A stretch of 64,000 nucleotides of DNA from Burkholderiales bacterium. GTDB lineage: Bacteria > Pseudomonadota > Gammaproteobacteria > Burkholderiales > Burkholderiaceae_C. The position numbers and the translations under genes are program-made. The notes below the pieces were generated by a model. That model was not told the DNA's origin. It ran no database searches and saw nothing but the letters and a program-made list of their open reading frames with translations. The stretch spans positions 1 through 64,000 of the forward strand of contig JACRAY010000002.1 in NCBI GenBank assembly GCA_016213325.1, read 5' to 3'. Positions within the stretch are counted from its first letter, which is position 1. Every line of letters starts with the position of its first letter. Positions 36,711 to 45,757 of this stretch are shown here, one piece after another.

Positions 36711-37091
36711 ATGCTCAAAGAAGTGTTACTGACCCTCGCAACGGCCGGTTTGCTGGCAGGCGGCGCCCCGGCGCTCGCCGCTGCCAGGCAGGACGCCAGG
36801 CAAGCCGCAAAGAAGGCCGATAGGAACAAACAAAAAGTAGTGAAGCAGGCCGACCTGGTCGTCTCCGTCAAACCCCCTTCCGGCCAATGGGAAGCCAAGC
36901 CGCCCCCGGCCGACGGCTGGGTCTGGCGCGCCGGCTTCTACGAATGGACTGGCGAGCGGTTTGCCTGGAAGCCCGGCGAATGGATCCTGGACAAGCCCGG
37001 CATGGACTTCCGCCAGTTCGAATGGGTGGAAGCGGGCCAGGGCAAGTGGAAGCTGGAGGGCGGGGACTGGGTGGCTGAAAAGCACAGCTGA
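36711..37091 (+). CDS. Small exported WxxGxW-type protein
   Basis: 126 residues from ATG at 36711 (MLKEVLLTLATAGLLAGG); an upstream TTG is less likely. A signal peptide ends near APALAAA. A Lys-rich charged stretch follows (QAAKKADRNKQKVVKQ), then an aromatic repeat region with units such as DGWVWRAGFYEW, RFAWKPGEWIL and KWKLEGGDWVAEKH, like proteins annotated with WXXGXW repeats. It probably acts in the periplasm or at the surface. Placed between two giant adhesin genes on the same strand, it may take part in the same process, but its function is unknown. The 197 bp before it holds no feature I can support. Confidence 0.75.
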   Translation: MLKEVLLTLATAGLLAGGAPALAAARQDARQAAKKADRNKQKVVKQADLVVSVKPPSGQWEAKPPPADGWVWRAGFYEWTGERFAWKPGEWILDKPGMDFRQFEWVEAGQGKWKLEGGDWVAEKHS

Positions 37092-37173
37092 GTGTTAAAA
37101 CGGCGATCCGATCTTCTCGGCCGTCGCGGCATAAATCTTTTGTCGGAAGGGCAACACCTCCACCCTCGTTCAT

Positions 37174-37224
37174 TGCAACAAACCGTAGCCAACGCGCCAG
37201 TTGAGGCTTACATTCGGTCACTTA
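37174..37224 (+). promoter_or_regulatory. Conserved upstream block of the second VCBS giant
   Basis: Gapless counterpart of 30494-30544, with CGTAGCCA at 37184-37191, TACATT at 37209-37214 and GGTCACTTA to 37224. TAGCCA and TACATT are 17 bases apart. It lies 51 bp before the start codon and 82 bp after the small exported-protein gene. Confidence 0.5.
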
Positions 37225-37275
37225 GCGCTCAAAGATTTACTGGTCGAGCGCCATCACCGTTTGCAGGAGGAAATG

Positions 37276-40200
37276 ATGGCAACGTTCTACGGCACATCGG
37301 GTTCCGACAATATCAGCGGCAGCGTCGGCTCTGACTCCATCTTCGGCTATGAGGGCGACGACAACCTCCTCGGCAACAGCGGCCACGACCTGATCGAAGG
37401 CGGCGCCGGCAACGACGTGATGACCGGCGGCGACGGCAACGACACCCTCGACGGTGGCGCAGGCGTCGACCTCATGCTCGGCGGCAACGGCGCCGACACC
37501 TACTACGTGGACAGCATCGCAGACCGCGCGCTCGATACCGGCTCAGGGCTGGGCGACATCGTCATCGCCGCTTCGAGCTTCGTCATCGAGAGCGGCATCG
37601 AAAGCCTGGTGCTCATCGGCAGCGGCAACACCTACGGCTTTGGCAACGCGTCGGCCAACGCCATCACGGGCAACGGCGGGAACAACGTGCTCGACGGCGC
37701 GGCGGGTAACGACTCGCTGTACGGCGGCGCCGGCAACGACATGCTCAAGGGCGGCGCGGGCGCCGACGCGCTGTACGGCGGCGACGGCAACGACAAGTAC
37801 CGCTGGAAGGTGCTGACGGAATCCAACACCACCCTGATGGATACGGTCTATGGCTTTGCGGCCGGCGACAAGCTCGACGTATCCGCCATTGACGCCAGCA
37901 CGGCCAGTGGCCGCCAATCGTTCACTTTCATCACCGGCACCACCTTCACGGCGGCCGGCCAGTTGCGCTTCGACGCGGCCACCAACCGGCTGCTCGGCAA
38001 CACCGACACCAACCTGACTACGATCGAATTCGCGGTCAGGCTCGATGGCATCACGTCGCTCACGTCGTCGGCGCTGATCCTCACCGACACCCTCCCGGCT
38101 GCCTTCCTGTCGCCGGGGCTGGCAAACATCGCCGAGAACAGCGGCAGCGGCCGCGTGGTCTACCAGGCCGTGGTCGACGACGGGCCGGTCACCTTCAGCC
38201 TGATTCCCACGGACGACTACGCCAGTTTCAGCATCCATTCGGCCAGCGGCGTGGTCACGCTGCTGGACAACCCCGACCAGGAGGCCAACCCCACCTACAC
38301 CTTCACCGTGCTGGCTACCGACCAGGTAGGCCTGACGAGCCAGATCAAGGTGGTGCTGGTGGTGGGCGACGTCGACGAGGTGGCGCCCACGATCACGTCG
38401 GAATCGCCGGCGGAAGCTGCGGAGAACAGCGCCAACGTCTACCAGGCTTCGGCCGACGACAGCGGCGACTACTCCGCGGGCGTCACGTGGACCATCACGG
38501 GCACCGACGCGTCGCTGCTGGCGATCGGCTCCACCACGGGCGCCGTCACCCTGAACGCCGGCACGCTCGACTTCGAAGGCAGCAAGACCACGTACACCTT
38601 CACGGTAGTTGCCTCCGACGGGGTGAACGCCCCGGTGAGCAAGGACGTCACGGTCAACGTGACCAACGTGAACGAAGCGCCGCTCATCTCCGTGGGCGAA
38701 GACGACGACGCCTCCGCCACCATCGACGAGACGGACGAAGGCCTCAGCGCCGGCGGCACGCTCACCGTGGTGGACCCGGACGTGGCCGACGCGGTCACGG
38801 CCTCGGTGCAGGGCGTGTCCGTCTCGGGCTCGGGCAGCACATCGCTCACCAGCGACCAGCTGCTGGCCATGCTCAGCGTCACGCCGGGCAGCATTGCCGC
38901 CAATGCAGGCGACAGCAGCAACCTGGGCTGGGACTTCGATTCCGGCGAGGAAGCGTTCGACGGCCTCGCGCCTGGAGAAGACCTCGTCCTCACGTACACC
39001 ATCCGCGTAACCGATGGCGGCTCGCTCACCGACGAGCAGACGGTGACCGTCACCATCAACGGCACCGAGGAAAGCCCGCCGCCGGTCATCAGCGAAGGCG
39101 CGTCCGACAGCGACACCTTCACCGTCACCGAAGATTGGGGCGGCCCCCCGCAGGGCGGCACCTTGACGGTGGTGGACCCCGTGACGTCCGACACCGTGGA
39201 CGTGGACTTCACGGTCGTGCTGGCCGGCTCGTCCATTTACGACAGTGCCGACTTCGCTGTGCTGTTCGACCTGACGCCCGACACGCTGGCCGCGGACCCC
39301 GGGAGCTCGAACAACCTGGGCTGGACGTTCTCGGGCTATGACCTGGACCTCGACGACCTGGGCGTGGGCGAATCGCTGGTCGTCACCTACACCATCCGCG
39401 CCGAGGACAACGGGGGCCGGTCGGACACGCACGAAGTCGTGATCACGTACACCGGGGTGAACGACCCCGTGGTGCTTTCCGGCTCGAGCGACTTCTTCTC
39501 CTACACGCAGGACGGCACTACCCAGCCCAGCGGGTCTGTCGGCTTCACCGACCTCGACGCGCATGATACGCACACGGTCGCGTCCATCGAACTGGCAGCG
39601 TTCAGCATGAACGCCAGCCCGATGAACGTGTCGTCCGCACCCGACATCGGCACGTTCGACGCGTGGATCACGGCCAGTGGCGACGCGGTCGCGTGGTCGT
39701 TCGACGTCGGCAGCATCGACTGGCTGGGCGCCGGCGAGACGATCTACTTCAAGTACGAGTTCCTCGTCGACGACGGCAACGGCGGCGGCGACAACCTGGA
39801 CGTCATCCTGTACTTCAATGGCGTGAATGACGCGCCGGTGATCTCGGTCCAGCCGGGCGACGAGGACGCGGGCTCGCTCACCGAGGACGGCGCATCGGCC
39901 AGCGGCACGCTGACCATCCGCGACATCGACCTGTCCGACGCGGCCACGCTGTCGATCACCGACATCGACGTCACGGGCGCCGTGGGGATAGGTACGTCCT
40001 CGTTCACGGGCACGCTGCAATTCGTGTCGTCGGTGCTCGATGCCGACACCAGCGATACGGGCAACATCCAGTGGAGCTTCGAGCCCGGCCTCCTGCAGTT
40101 CGACTTCCTGGGTGAAGACGAGACGATGGTCGTGACGTTCAGCGTGGCCGGCGAGGACACCTCCGGGTCGATGGATACCCACGACATCGTCGTCACGGTC

Positions 40201-43200
40201 TTCGGGGTCAACGACGATGTGTCGTTCGGCACCGGCGAATTCTCGGGCTACTACACCGAGCCCGATGTCATACCTTTCGCCGTGGTGGCCGAGATCACGG
40301 GCGACATCCAGGTGCTCGATGCGGACGTGAACGACAGCCACTACGCCTACTACGGCTTTGCCGGCGGCGATGTGTCCGAGTCCGCGGCAGCCGACATCGG
40401 CACTTTCTCCGCCAGCGTGCTCGGCAGCCAGGTCTTCTGGCAGTTCGATGTCATGGACATCGACTTCATGGCCCTCGGCGAAAACCTCACGCTGAGCTAT
40501 GACCTGACGGTGACCGACGGCTACACGGGCCAGGCCAGCACCACCATCATCGTCTACCTGTACGGCGCCAACGACCTGCCGACCCTGACGGCCATCACCG
40601 GCGACAGCGACTCCGCTTCGGTGACCGAGGAAGAGACGTCCTCCGAAACGGGCTCGCTGACCGTGCGCGACGTCGACCTCTCGGACAAGGTGACGGCCGG
40701 TGTCGTGTCGGTGACGCTGGCGGGCACGTTCGGCTCGCTGACGGGTGGCGAGGTGATCGGGCTCATGACCGTGACCACGGGCTTCATCGACGCCGATACG
40801 GACGATTCGGGCAACCTCGACTGGACGTTCGACCCCACCGGCGACGGGTTCGACTTCCTCGCGGCCGGCGAGTCGCTGGTGCTGAACTACTCGATCGCGG
40901 TGTCCGACTCGCACGGCGGCGAAGACACACATGCCGTGGCCATCACCGTCACCGGCGTCAACGACGCACCCGACATCACGGTGGACGCAACCGGCACGCC
41001 GGACGACATCGGCGAGGACCTGCTGGAGAACCCCAGCCTGGAGGCCAACGGCACGCTGACGGTGGTGGACCCGGACGACTCGGACACGGTCGCGATCACG
41101 CGGTCCGTGGCCACCAGCGGCACGACGACCGGCCTCACGGCATCGAACGCCGCGCTACAGGCGATGTTGACGGTCAATGGCCCGCTCGACGCCGACAGCG
41201 GCGACACGCACAACCTGGCGTGGTCCTTCTCGGGGACCGAGTCCGCGTTCGACTACCTCGACGAGGGCGAAACGCTCGTCCTCACCTACACGATCACGGC
41301 GACCGACGGCTCGCTGGCAAGCGACGACCAGTCGGTGACGATCACCGTGACCGGGACCAATGACGGCCCCGACATCTCGGTGGACGGCACGGCGGGCGAT
41401 TCGGCCAGCGCGAGCGTGACGGAAGGCTCGGGCGCGCTCACCGAGGGCGGCACGTTGACCGTTATCGATCCCGACCGGTCCGACTCGGTGACGATGTCCG
41501 TCGAGGCGGTGGAACTCGGCGGCGTGACCACCGGGGCATCGTCGAATGCAACTTACAAGGCGATGCTGGGCGGCTCGGGCTCTGCCAACGCCGACGCCGG
41601 CGACTCCGCCAACGTCGAATGGACCTTCACGGGCGCCGAGGCCGACTTCGACTACCTGGACGAGGACGAGACGCTGACCCTGACGTACACCGTGCGCGCG
41701 ACGGACGATTCGAGCGCGATGGATGAGCAGGCCATCACGGTGACGGTCAATGGCGCCAACGACACGGCAGCCTGGTCGCTGCAGACGGGCGACCTGGACA
41801 CGGGCAGCGTGACCGAGTCGGGTGCGACCGACCTGACGACGAACGACACGCTGACCATTCGGGACCCGGACCTGTCGGATGCGGTGACGATTACGGTGGA
41901 GGGCGTCGTGGCGAGCGGCACCACCGCCGGGCTCGGCTCCGGCGAGGCCGCGCTGCTGGCCATGATGACGGCCACGACGGGCAGCATAGACGCGGATTCG
42001 GACGACGTGAACAACGTCGCCTGGACGTTCGATTCGGGCGCCGAGATGTTCAGCTATCTCACGACCGGCCAGTCGCTGGTGCTGACCTACACGCTGCGGG
42101 CCACCGACGACTCGGGCATGGCGACCGACACGACGGTGACGATCACCGTCGACGGCGTCAGCGGCGAGAACACGGCCCCGACACTCGACGACACCGAGTC
42201 GCCGGCGCTGTCTGCCGTATCGGAAACCACGGGTGACGAGTCCCCGGCGGCGCCGACGGGTGCTGTCGGCGACCTGGTGTCCAGCCTGCTGGGTGGCGCC
42301 GACGACGTCGACGGCGACACGCTGGGCATGGCCATCACGGCGTTCGACGCGTCGTCGCAGGGCAAGCTCTGGTACTCCATCAACGGTGGCACCAACTGGT
42401 TCGAAATCACCTCAGCGACGGCGGCCAGCGCAGTGCTCCTGTCGGGCACCGCACGCATCATCTTCAAGCCGAATGGCGGCGAGGCCGGCACGATAGCCAC
42501 GGTCTTCACATTCAAGGCGTGGGACCAGACGGAAGGAACGAACGGCGGCACCGGCGACACGACGACGGGGACGGCGTTCTCGACGGATACCGACACGGTG
42601 GCGGTGACGCTGACGGCGGCGGGCGGTGGCACGGGGAGCTTCGCTGCACCGGCGACGTACTACGGCGGCTCAGGGGACGACGCCATCACCGTCACGGGGG
42701 ACGACCTCGAGGATTCGACCATCGTGCTGGGCGGCGGAAACGACACGCTCACGTTCGACTTCCCGGGCCTGATCTCGGGCGGGACCACCGTGCTGGATGG
42801 CGGCTCGGGCAATGACACGATCGCACTCACGGGGCACGATGGAACCCTGGACCTGACCGGCATCACGATCACGGGCTTCGAAGGACTGACCGGGTCGGTG
42901 CAGGAGCAGGCTTTCGTCCATGTGAACGCGTCGCTCATCAACAGCCTCACGACGATCAACCTGGGCAGCCAGAGCGACGCGCTCGAACTGCATGGTGGCG
43001 GGACGTTCAACTTCGCGGGGCTGACCCTCACCGGTGTCGAGTCCATCACCGTCGGCGACTCGACCAACACGACGATCAACATGACCGCGGCCCAGGTCCT
43101 GTCGGTAACGTCGCTGCTCTCGGGCGGTGGCGGCACCGATACCCTGAACGTCACCACCGACATCACCAACAGCGCGACGCTCGACAAGGTCACCGGTTTC

Positions 43201-43959
43201 GAGGTGATCAACCTGAACGGCACCGGCGCGGAGACGATCGTCGCGGTGAACGCCATGGTGGCCAGCGGGACGACCACCACCATCAGCAATGCCGGTGGCG
43301 GTGCGCTCGCGTTCAACGGGAAGGCGGAGGCGGACGGCAAGTTCGTGATCAACATGGGCGCCGGCGGCGGCACCGTCGTCAGCGGCTTGGGGCTTGACAC
43401 CCTGAACGGCGGCGCGGGCGTCGACAAGTTCTCGATCGGCCAGGACAATTACACGAGCGCTGCTGCCCGCGACATCATCACCGGCTTCACCGCCGGCTCC
43501 AGCGGTGACGTGTTCAACGTGGAGGACGGCACGACCAGCGGCTCCGCCGGCATCTCGTTGTCGGGTTCCAACAACTTCGCCGGCGCGACGTCGCTGCAGA
43601 CGCACTCGGCTGCCGGCAACCTGACCATTGCGGACGCCACCGAAGTCATCATCGTCTCGACGACCACTGTGCCCGGCAACCTCTCGACGTCGACGGCTGC
43701 GGGTGACCTGAACGGAACCAACCTGCTGACTGCCATCGGCGGGACCATCACGACCGACGACAACGGTAACCAGCACCTCTTCGCCGTCGCCGACGCTTCC
43801 GGCAACGTGGGCATCTACTACGGCGATGCCGGCACGGGCGGCTCCCCGGGCGGCGGGACGGGGATCGCGGCGAGCGAACTGGTCCTCGTCGCCGTCCTTG
43901 TCGGGGTGACGATCGGCAACCTCGTGTACCAGAACTTCGGCAACGACAACCTGATCTAG
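37276..43959 (+). CDS. Giant RTX/VCBS adhesin-like protein (2227 aa)
   Basis: ATG at 37276 (MATFYGTSGSDNISG) has AGGAGG 5 bases upstream; the ATG just before it is too close. Residues 5-205 repeat the RTX/beta-roll head of its neighbour, about 275-460 are cadherin-like, and about 462-1626 hold nine VCBS-type repeats, more diverged than in the neighbour except the last (NDTAAWSLQTGD). About 1626-1790 form a different Ig-like domain (GKLWYSINGGTNWFEI). The rest is a beta-solenoid with GGSGDDAITV, GGGNDTLTF and GGSGNDTIAL and an unusual hydrophobic end (ASELVLVAVLVGVTIGNLVYQ). No Sec signal; type I secretion is inferred. Its 3' end overlaps vapC by 4 bp. Confidence 0.9.
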   Translation: MATFYGTSGSDNISGSVGSDSIFGYEGDDNLLGNSGHDLIEGGAGNDVMTGGDGNDTLDGGAGVDLMLGGNGADTYYVDSIADRALDTGSGLGDIVIAASSFVIESGIESLVLIGSGNTYGFGNASANAITGNGGNNVLDGAAGNDSLYGGAGNDMLKGGAGADALYGGDGNDKYRWKVLTESNTTLMDTVYGFAAGDKLDVSAIDASTASGRQSFTFITGTTFTAAGQLRFDAATNRLLGNTDTNLTTIEFAVRLDGITSLTSSALILTDTLPAAFLSPGLANIAENSGSGRVVYQAVVDDGPVTFSLIPTDDYASFSIHSASGVVTLLDNPDQEANPTYTFTVLATDQVGLTSQIKVVLVVGDVDEVAPTITSESPAEAAENSANVYQASADDSGDYSAGVTWTITGTDASLLAIGSTTGAVTLNAGTLDFEGSKTTYTFTVVASDGVNAPVSKDVTVNVTNVNEAPLISVGEDDDASATIDETDEGLSAGGTLTVVDPDVADAVTASVQGVSVSGSGSTSLTSDQLLAMLSVTPGSIAANAGDSSNLGWDFDSGEEAFDGLAPGEDLVLTYTIRVTDGGSLTDEQTVTVTINGTEESPPPVISEGASDSDTFTVTEDWGGPPQGGTLTVVDPVTSDTVDVDFTVVLAGSSIYDSADFAVLFDLTPDTLAADPGSSNNLGWTFSGYDLDLDDLGVGESLVVTYTIRAEDNGGRSDTHEVVITYTGVNDPVVLSGSSDFFSYTQDGTTQPSGSVGFTDLDAHDTHTVASIELAAFSMNASPMNVSSAPDIGTFDAWITASGDAVAWSFDVGSIDWLGAGETIYFKYEFLVDDGNGGGDNLDVILYFNGVNDAPVISVQPGDEDAGSLTEDGASASGTLTIRDIDLSDAATLSITDIDVTGAVGIGTSSFTGTLQFVSSVLDADTSDTGNIQWSFEPGLLQFDFLGEDETMVVTFSVAGEDTSGSMDTHDIVVTVFGVNDDVSFGTGEFSGYYTEPDVIPFAVVAEITGDIQVLDADVNDSHYAYYGFAGGDVSESAAADIGTFSASVLGSQVFWQFDVMDIDFMALGENLTLSYDLTVTDGYTGQASTTIIVYLYGANDLPTLTAITGDSDSASVTEEETSSETGSLTVRDVDLSDKVTAGVVSVTLAGTFGSLTGGEVIGLMTVTTGFIDADTDDSGNLDWTFDPTGDGFDFLAAGESLVLNYSIAVSDSHGGEDTHAVAITVTGVNDAPDITVDATGTPDDIGEDLLENPSLEANGTLTVVDPDDSDTVAITRSVATSGTTTGLTASNAALQAMLTVNGPLDADSGDTHNLAWSFSGTESAFDYLDEGETLVLTYTITATDGSLASDDQSVTITVTGTNDGPDISVDGTAGDSASASVTEGSGALTEGGTLTVIDPDRSDSVTMSVEAVELGGVTTGASSNATYKAMLGGSGSANADAGDSANVEWTFTGAEADFDYLDEDETLTLTYTVRATDDSSAMDEQAITVTVNGANDTAAWSLQTGDLDTGSVTESGATDLTTNDTLTIRDPDLSDAVTITVEGVVASGTTAGLGSGEAALLAMMTATTGSIDADSDDVNNVAWTFDSGAEMFSYLTTGQSLVLTYTLRATDDSGMATDTTVTITVDGVSGENTAPTLDDTESPALSAVSETTGDESPAAPTGAVGDLVSSLLGGADDVDGDTLGMAITAFDASSQGKLWYSINGGTNWFEITSATAASAVLLSGTARIIFKPNGGEAGTIATVFTFKAWDQTEGTNGGTGDTTTGTAFSTDTDTVAVTLTAAGGGTGSFAAPATYYGGSGDDAITVTGDDLEDSTIVLGGGNDTLTFDFPGLISGGTTVLDGGSGNDTIALTGHDGTLDLTGITITGFEGLTGSVQEQAFVHVNASLINSLTTINLGSQSDALELHGGGTFNFAGLTLTGVESITVGDSTNTTINMTAAQVLSVTSLLSGGGGTDTLNVTTDITNSATLDKVTGFEVINLNGTGAETIVAVNAMVASGTTTTISNAGGGALAFNGKAEADGKFVINMGAGGGTVVSGLGLDTLNGGAGVDKFSIGQDNYTSAAARDIITGFTAGSSGDVFNVEDGTTSGSAGISLSGSNNFAGATSLQTHSAAGNLTIADATEVIIVSTTTVPGNLSTSTAAGDLNGTNLLTAIGGTITTDDNGNQHLFAVADASGNVGIYYGDAGTGGSPGGGTGIAASELVLVAVLVGVTIGNLVYQNFGNDNLI

Positions 43960-44423
43960 CGAACCTTGCGTGCCCGCTTCACGGCGAAGCGGGCCGCAGC
44001 TTCGTGCACAGCCGTCGGCTGCAGGAACGGATTGACGATCTCGAGCTCGCCCACTCGCATCCCGTGTTGCAGGTCTTCGGTGAAGAGCTGCTCACATCCG
44101 GCATCGAGCGCGGCACGGACGACCAGTGCGTCCCACGTGGAGAGTTGCAGTTGCTGCCGCAGCTCGATGGCGTCCAGCACGGTTCGCGAGGTGGCGCCCA
44201 CCACACGCTGGTTCGCCCAGTGCGAAAGGAGTTCGGCGGCATCGGTGGGTGACAGCAAGCGCTGGCGGACGACCGTGTCGTAGAACTCCTGCATGACCTG
44301 GGTGCTCAGGACCATGGTGCCCTGTGAGATCGCACTGTGCAGGACCCGCTGCGCGACGGATTGCTTGACGGGGTCTGCGGGGTCAACACCGTACACGAAT
44401 ACATTCGTGTCGAAGAACTGCAT
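43956..44423 (-). CDS. vapC: PIN-domain ribonuclease toxin (VapC family)
   Basis: 155 residues. The PIN-domain acidic residues are in MQFFDTNVFVYGVD (Asp near 5), TQVMQEFYD (Glu about 45), STWDALVV (Asp about 97) and LFTEDLQHG (Asp about 116). The ATG shares a base with the antitoxin stop (TGATG), the usual coupling of toxin to antitoxin. It probably cleaves tRNA or rRNA when free. The end overlaps the convergent giant adhesin gene. Confidence 0.9.
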   Translation of the reverse strand: MQFFDTNVFVYGVDPADPVKQSVAQRVLHSAISQGTMVLSTQVMQEFYDTVVRQRLLSPTDAAELLSHWANQRVVGATSRTVLDAIELRQQLQLSTWDALVVRAALDAGCEQLFTEDLQHGMRVGELEIVNPFLQPTAVHEAAARFAVKRARKVR

Positions 44424-44731
44424 CAGCGCCGGCCCTTCGCGGGCTTGCGACCCATCAGAGTCGGCAGCCGCTCTTCGAGCACCCGTTCATACAGTTTGTC
44501 CCGGCCTTCCCAGGCAGGCTTGCCGCCTCCAATGCCGCGTGCCTTCTGGTCTTCGGCAATCCGTGCCATGAGCATGTCGAACCGCTTCGCCTGTTGGGCA
44601 CCGGAGTCTGCGCGCACGTAGTCTTCGATTGCGCGGCGGCAGATCTCGTTGACGCTCGTACCTTCCTTGACGGCACGAATGCGTGCATCCTGCAGGAGCT
44701 TGTCGTCGACGGAGAGGGTGAGATTGGCCAC
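44423..44731 (-). CDS. vapB: Ribbon-helix-helix antitoxin (VapB-like)
   Basis: 102 residues from a GTG at 44731. The N-terminus VANLTLSVDDKLLQDARIRAVKE and EGTSVNEICRRAIEDYVR form a CopG/Arc-type ribbon-helix-helix DNA-binding domain. The C-terminal half (EDQKARGIGGGKPAWEGRDKLYERVL) probably wraps the toxin. The Trp/Lys-containing tail is charged. A -10-like TACAAT lies on the minus strand at 44743-44738, inside a 9-bp inverted repeat that should be its operator. Confidence 0.85.
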   Translation of the reverse strand: MANLTLSVDDKLLQDARIRAVKEGTSVNEICRRAIEDYVRADSGAQQAKRFDMLMARIAEDQKARGIGGGKPAWEGRDKLYERVLEERLPTLMGRKPAKGRR

Positions 44732-44743
44732 GACCTCATTGTA

Positions 44744-44772
44744 CACGTAACCTGTGCAGCACGGGTTACGTG
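44744..44772. promoter_or_regulatory. Candidate VapB operator
   Basis: CACGTAACC (44744-44752) and GGTTACGTG (44764-44772) are perfect 9-bp arms with an 11-bp spacer, in the 78-bp gap between divergent vapB and gshB. The left half-site abuts the -10-like element of vapBC, which suits autorepression by the toxin-antitoxin complex. Confidence 0.65.
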
Positions 44773-44809
44773 CTATGCGGCGAAGGAGGCTTTGTGCGAC
44801 AGTTGAGCC

Positions 44810-45754
44810 GTGAACCTCCTCTTCGTCGCCGACCCGCTCGAGGCCTTCAAGGTCTACAAGGACACCACCTTCTCGATGATGCGCGAGGCCCAGCGCCGCG
44901 GGCATCGCATCGCGGCCTGCGAGCCGCGCCACATCACCTGGCGCTCGGGTGGTTTGGTGCACGCCACGGTGCGCCAGATCGTGCTGACGGGCTCGCAGGA
45001 CGAATGGTTCAACGAGACCGAGACGGTAGCCAAGCCGCTGAGGGATTTCGATGCGATCGTGATGCGCAAGGACCCGCCGTTCGACAGCGAATACTTCTAC
45101 GCCACGCACCTGCTGGAGCAGGCCGTGCGCGAAGGCGCGCACGTCTTCAACCAACCCGCGGCACTGCGCGACCACCCGGAAAAGCTCGCGATCATGGAGT
45201 TTCCGCAGTTCGTGAGCCCCACGCTGGTGACGCGCGACGCCGACGAGGTGCGCCGCTTCCACGCCGAGCACCGCGACATCATCCTGAAGCCGCTGGACGG
45301 CATGGGCGGCATGGGCATCTTCCGGGTGGGCGCCGACGGGCTCAACCTGGGCTCCATCACCGAGACGCTCAACCGCGACGGCGCCACCACCATCATGGTT
45401 CAGCGCTACGTGCCCGAGATCACGCAGGGCGACAAGCGCGTGCTGGTGATCGACGGCAAGCCGGTGCCCTTCAGCCTGGCGCGCATCCCGCAGGGCAGCG
45501 AGATCCGCGGCAACCTGGCGGCAGGCGGCAAGGGCGTGGCGCAGCCGCTTTCGAAGCGAGATTACGAGATTGCCGAGGCCATCGGGCCGGTGCTGGCCAA
45601 GCGCGGTCTGCTGCTGGTCGGGCTGGACGTGATCGGCGACTACCTGACGGAGATCAACGTGACCAGTCCCACGTGCTTCCAGGAGATCACGCAGCAGGCG
45701 GGGTTCGATGTGCCGGCGATGTTCATCGACGCGCTCGAAGCCGCCGTCGCGTAA
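44810..45754 (+). CDS. gshB: Glutathione synthetase
   Basis: 314 residues from a GTG at 44810 (VNLLFVADPLEAFKVYKD). ATP-grasp features: LKPLDGMGGMGIFRV (glycine loop), TIMVQRYVPEITQGDKRVLVIDGK and LLLVGLDVIGDYLTEINVTSPT (metal-binding). It adds glycine to gamma-glutamylcysteine in the cytosol. A ribosome-binding AAGGAGG at 44783-44789 is somewhat far (20 nt) from the start. It is separated from gshA by 17 kb here. It is divergent from vapBC. Confidence 0.95.
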   Translation: MNLLFVADPLEAFKVYKDTTFSMMREAQRRGHRIAACEPRHITWRSGGLVHATVRQIVLTGSQDEWFNETETVAKPLRDFDAIVMRKDPPFDSEYFYATHLLEQAVREGAHVFNQPAALRDHPEKLAIMEFPQFVSPTLVTRDADEVRRFHAEHRDIILKPLDGMGGMGIFRVGADGLNLGSITETLNRDGATTIMVQRYVPEITQGDKRVLVIDGKPVPFSLARIPQGSEIRGNLAAGGKGVAQPLSKRDYEIAEAIGPVLAKRGLLLVGLDVIGDYLTEINVTSPTCFQEITQQAGFDVPAMFIDALEAAVA

Positions 45755-45757
45755 CGC

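Noticed and set aside
37543-40932. 1129-codon minus-strand frame opposite the second giant gene
   Set aside because: It is an antisense shadow of VCBS repeats; it repeats with the same period and has no start or domain support.
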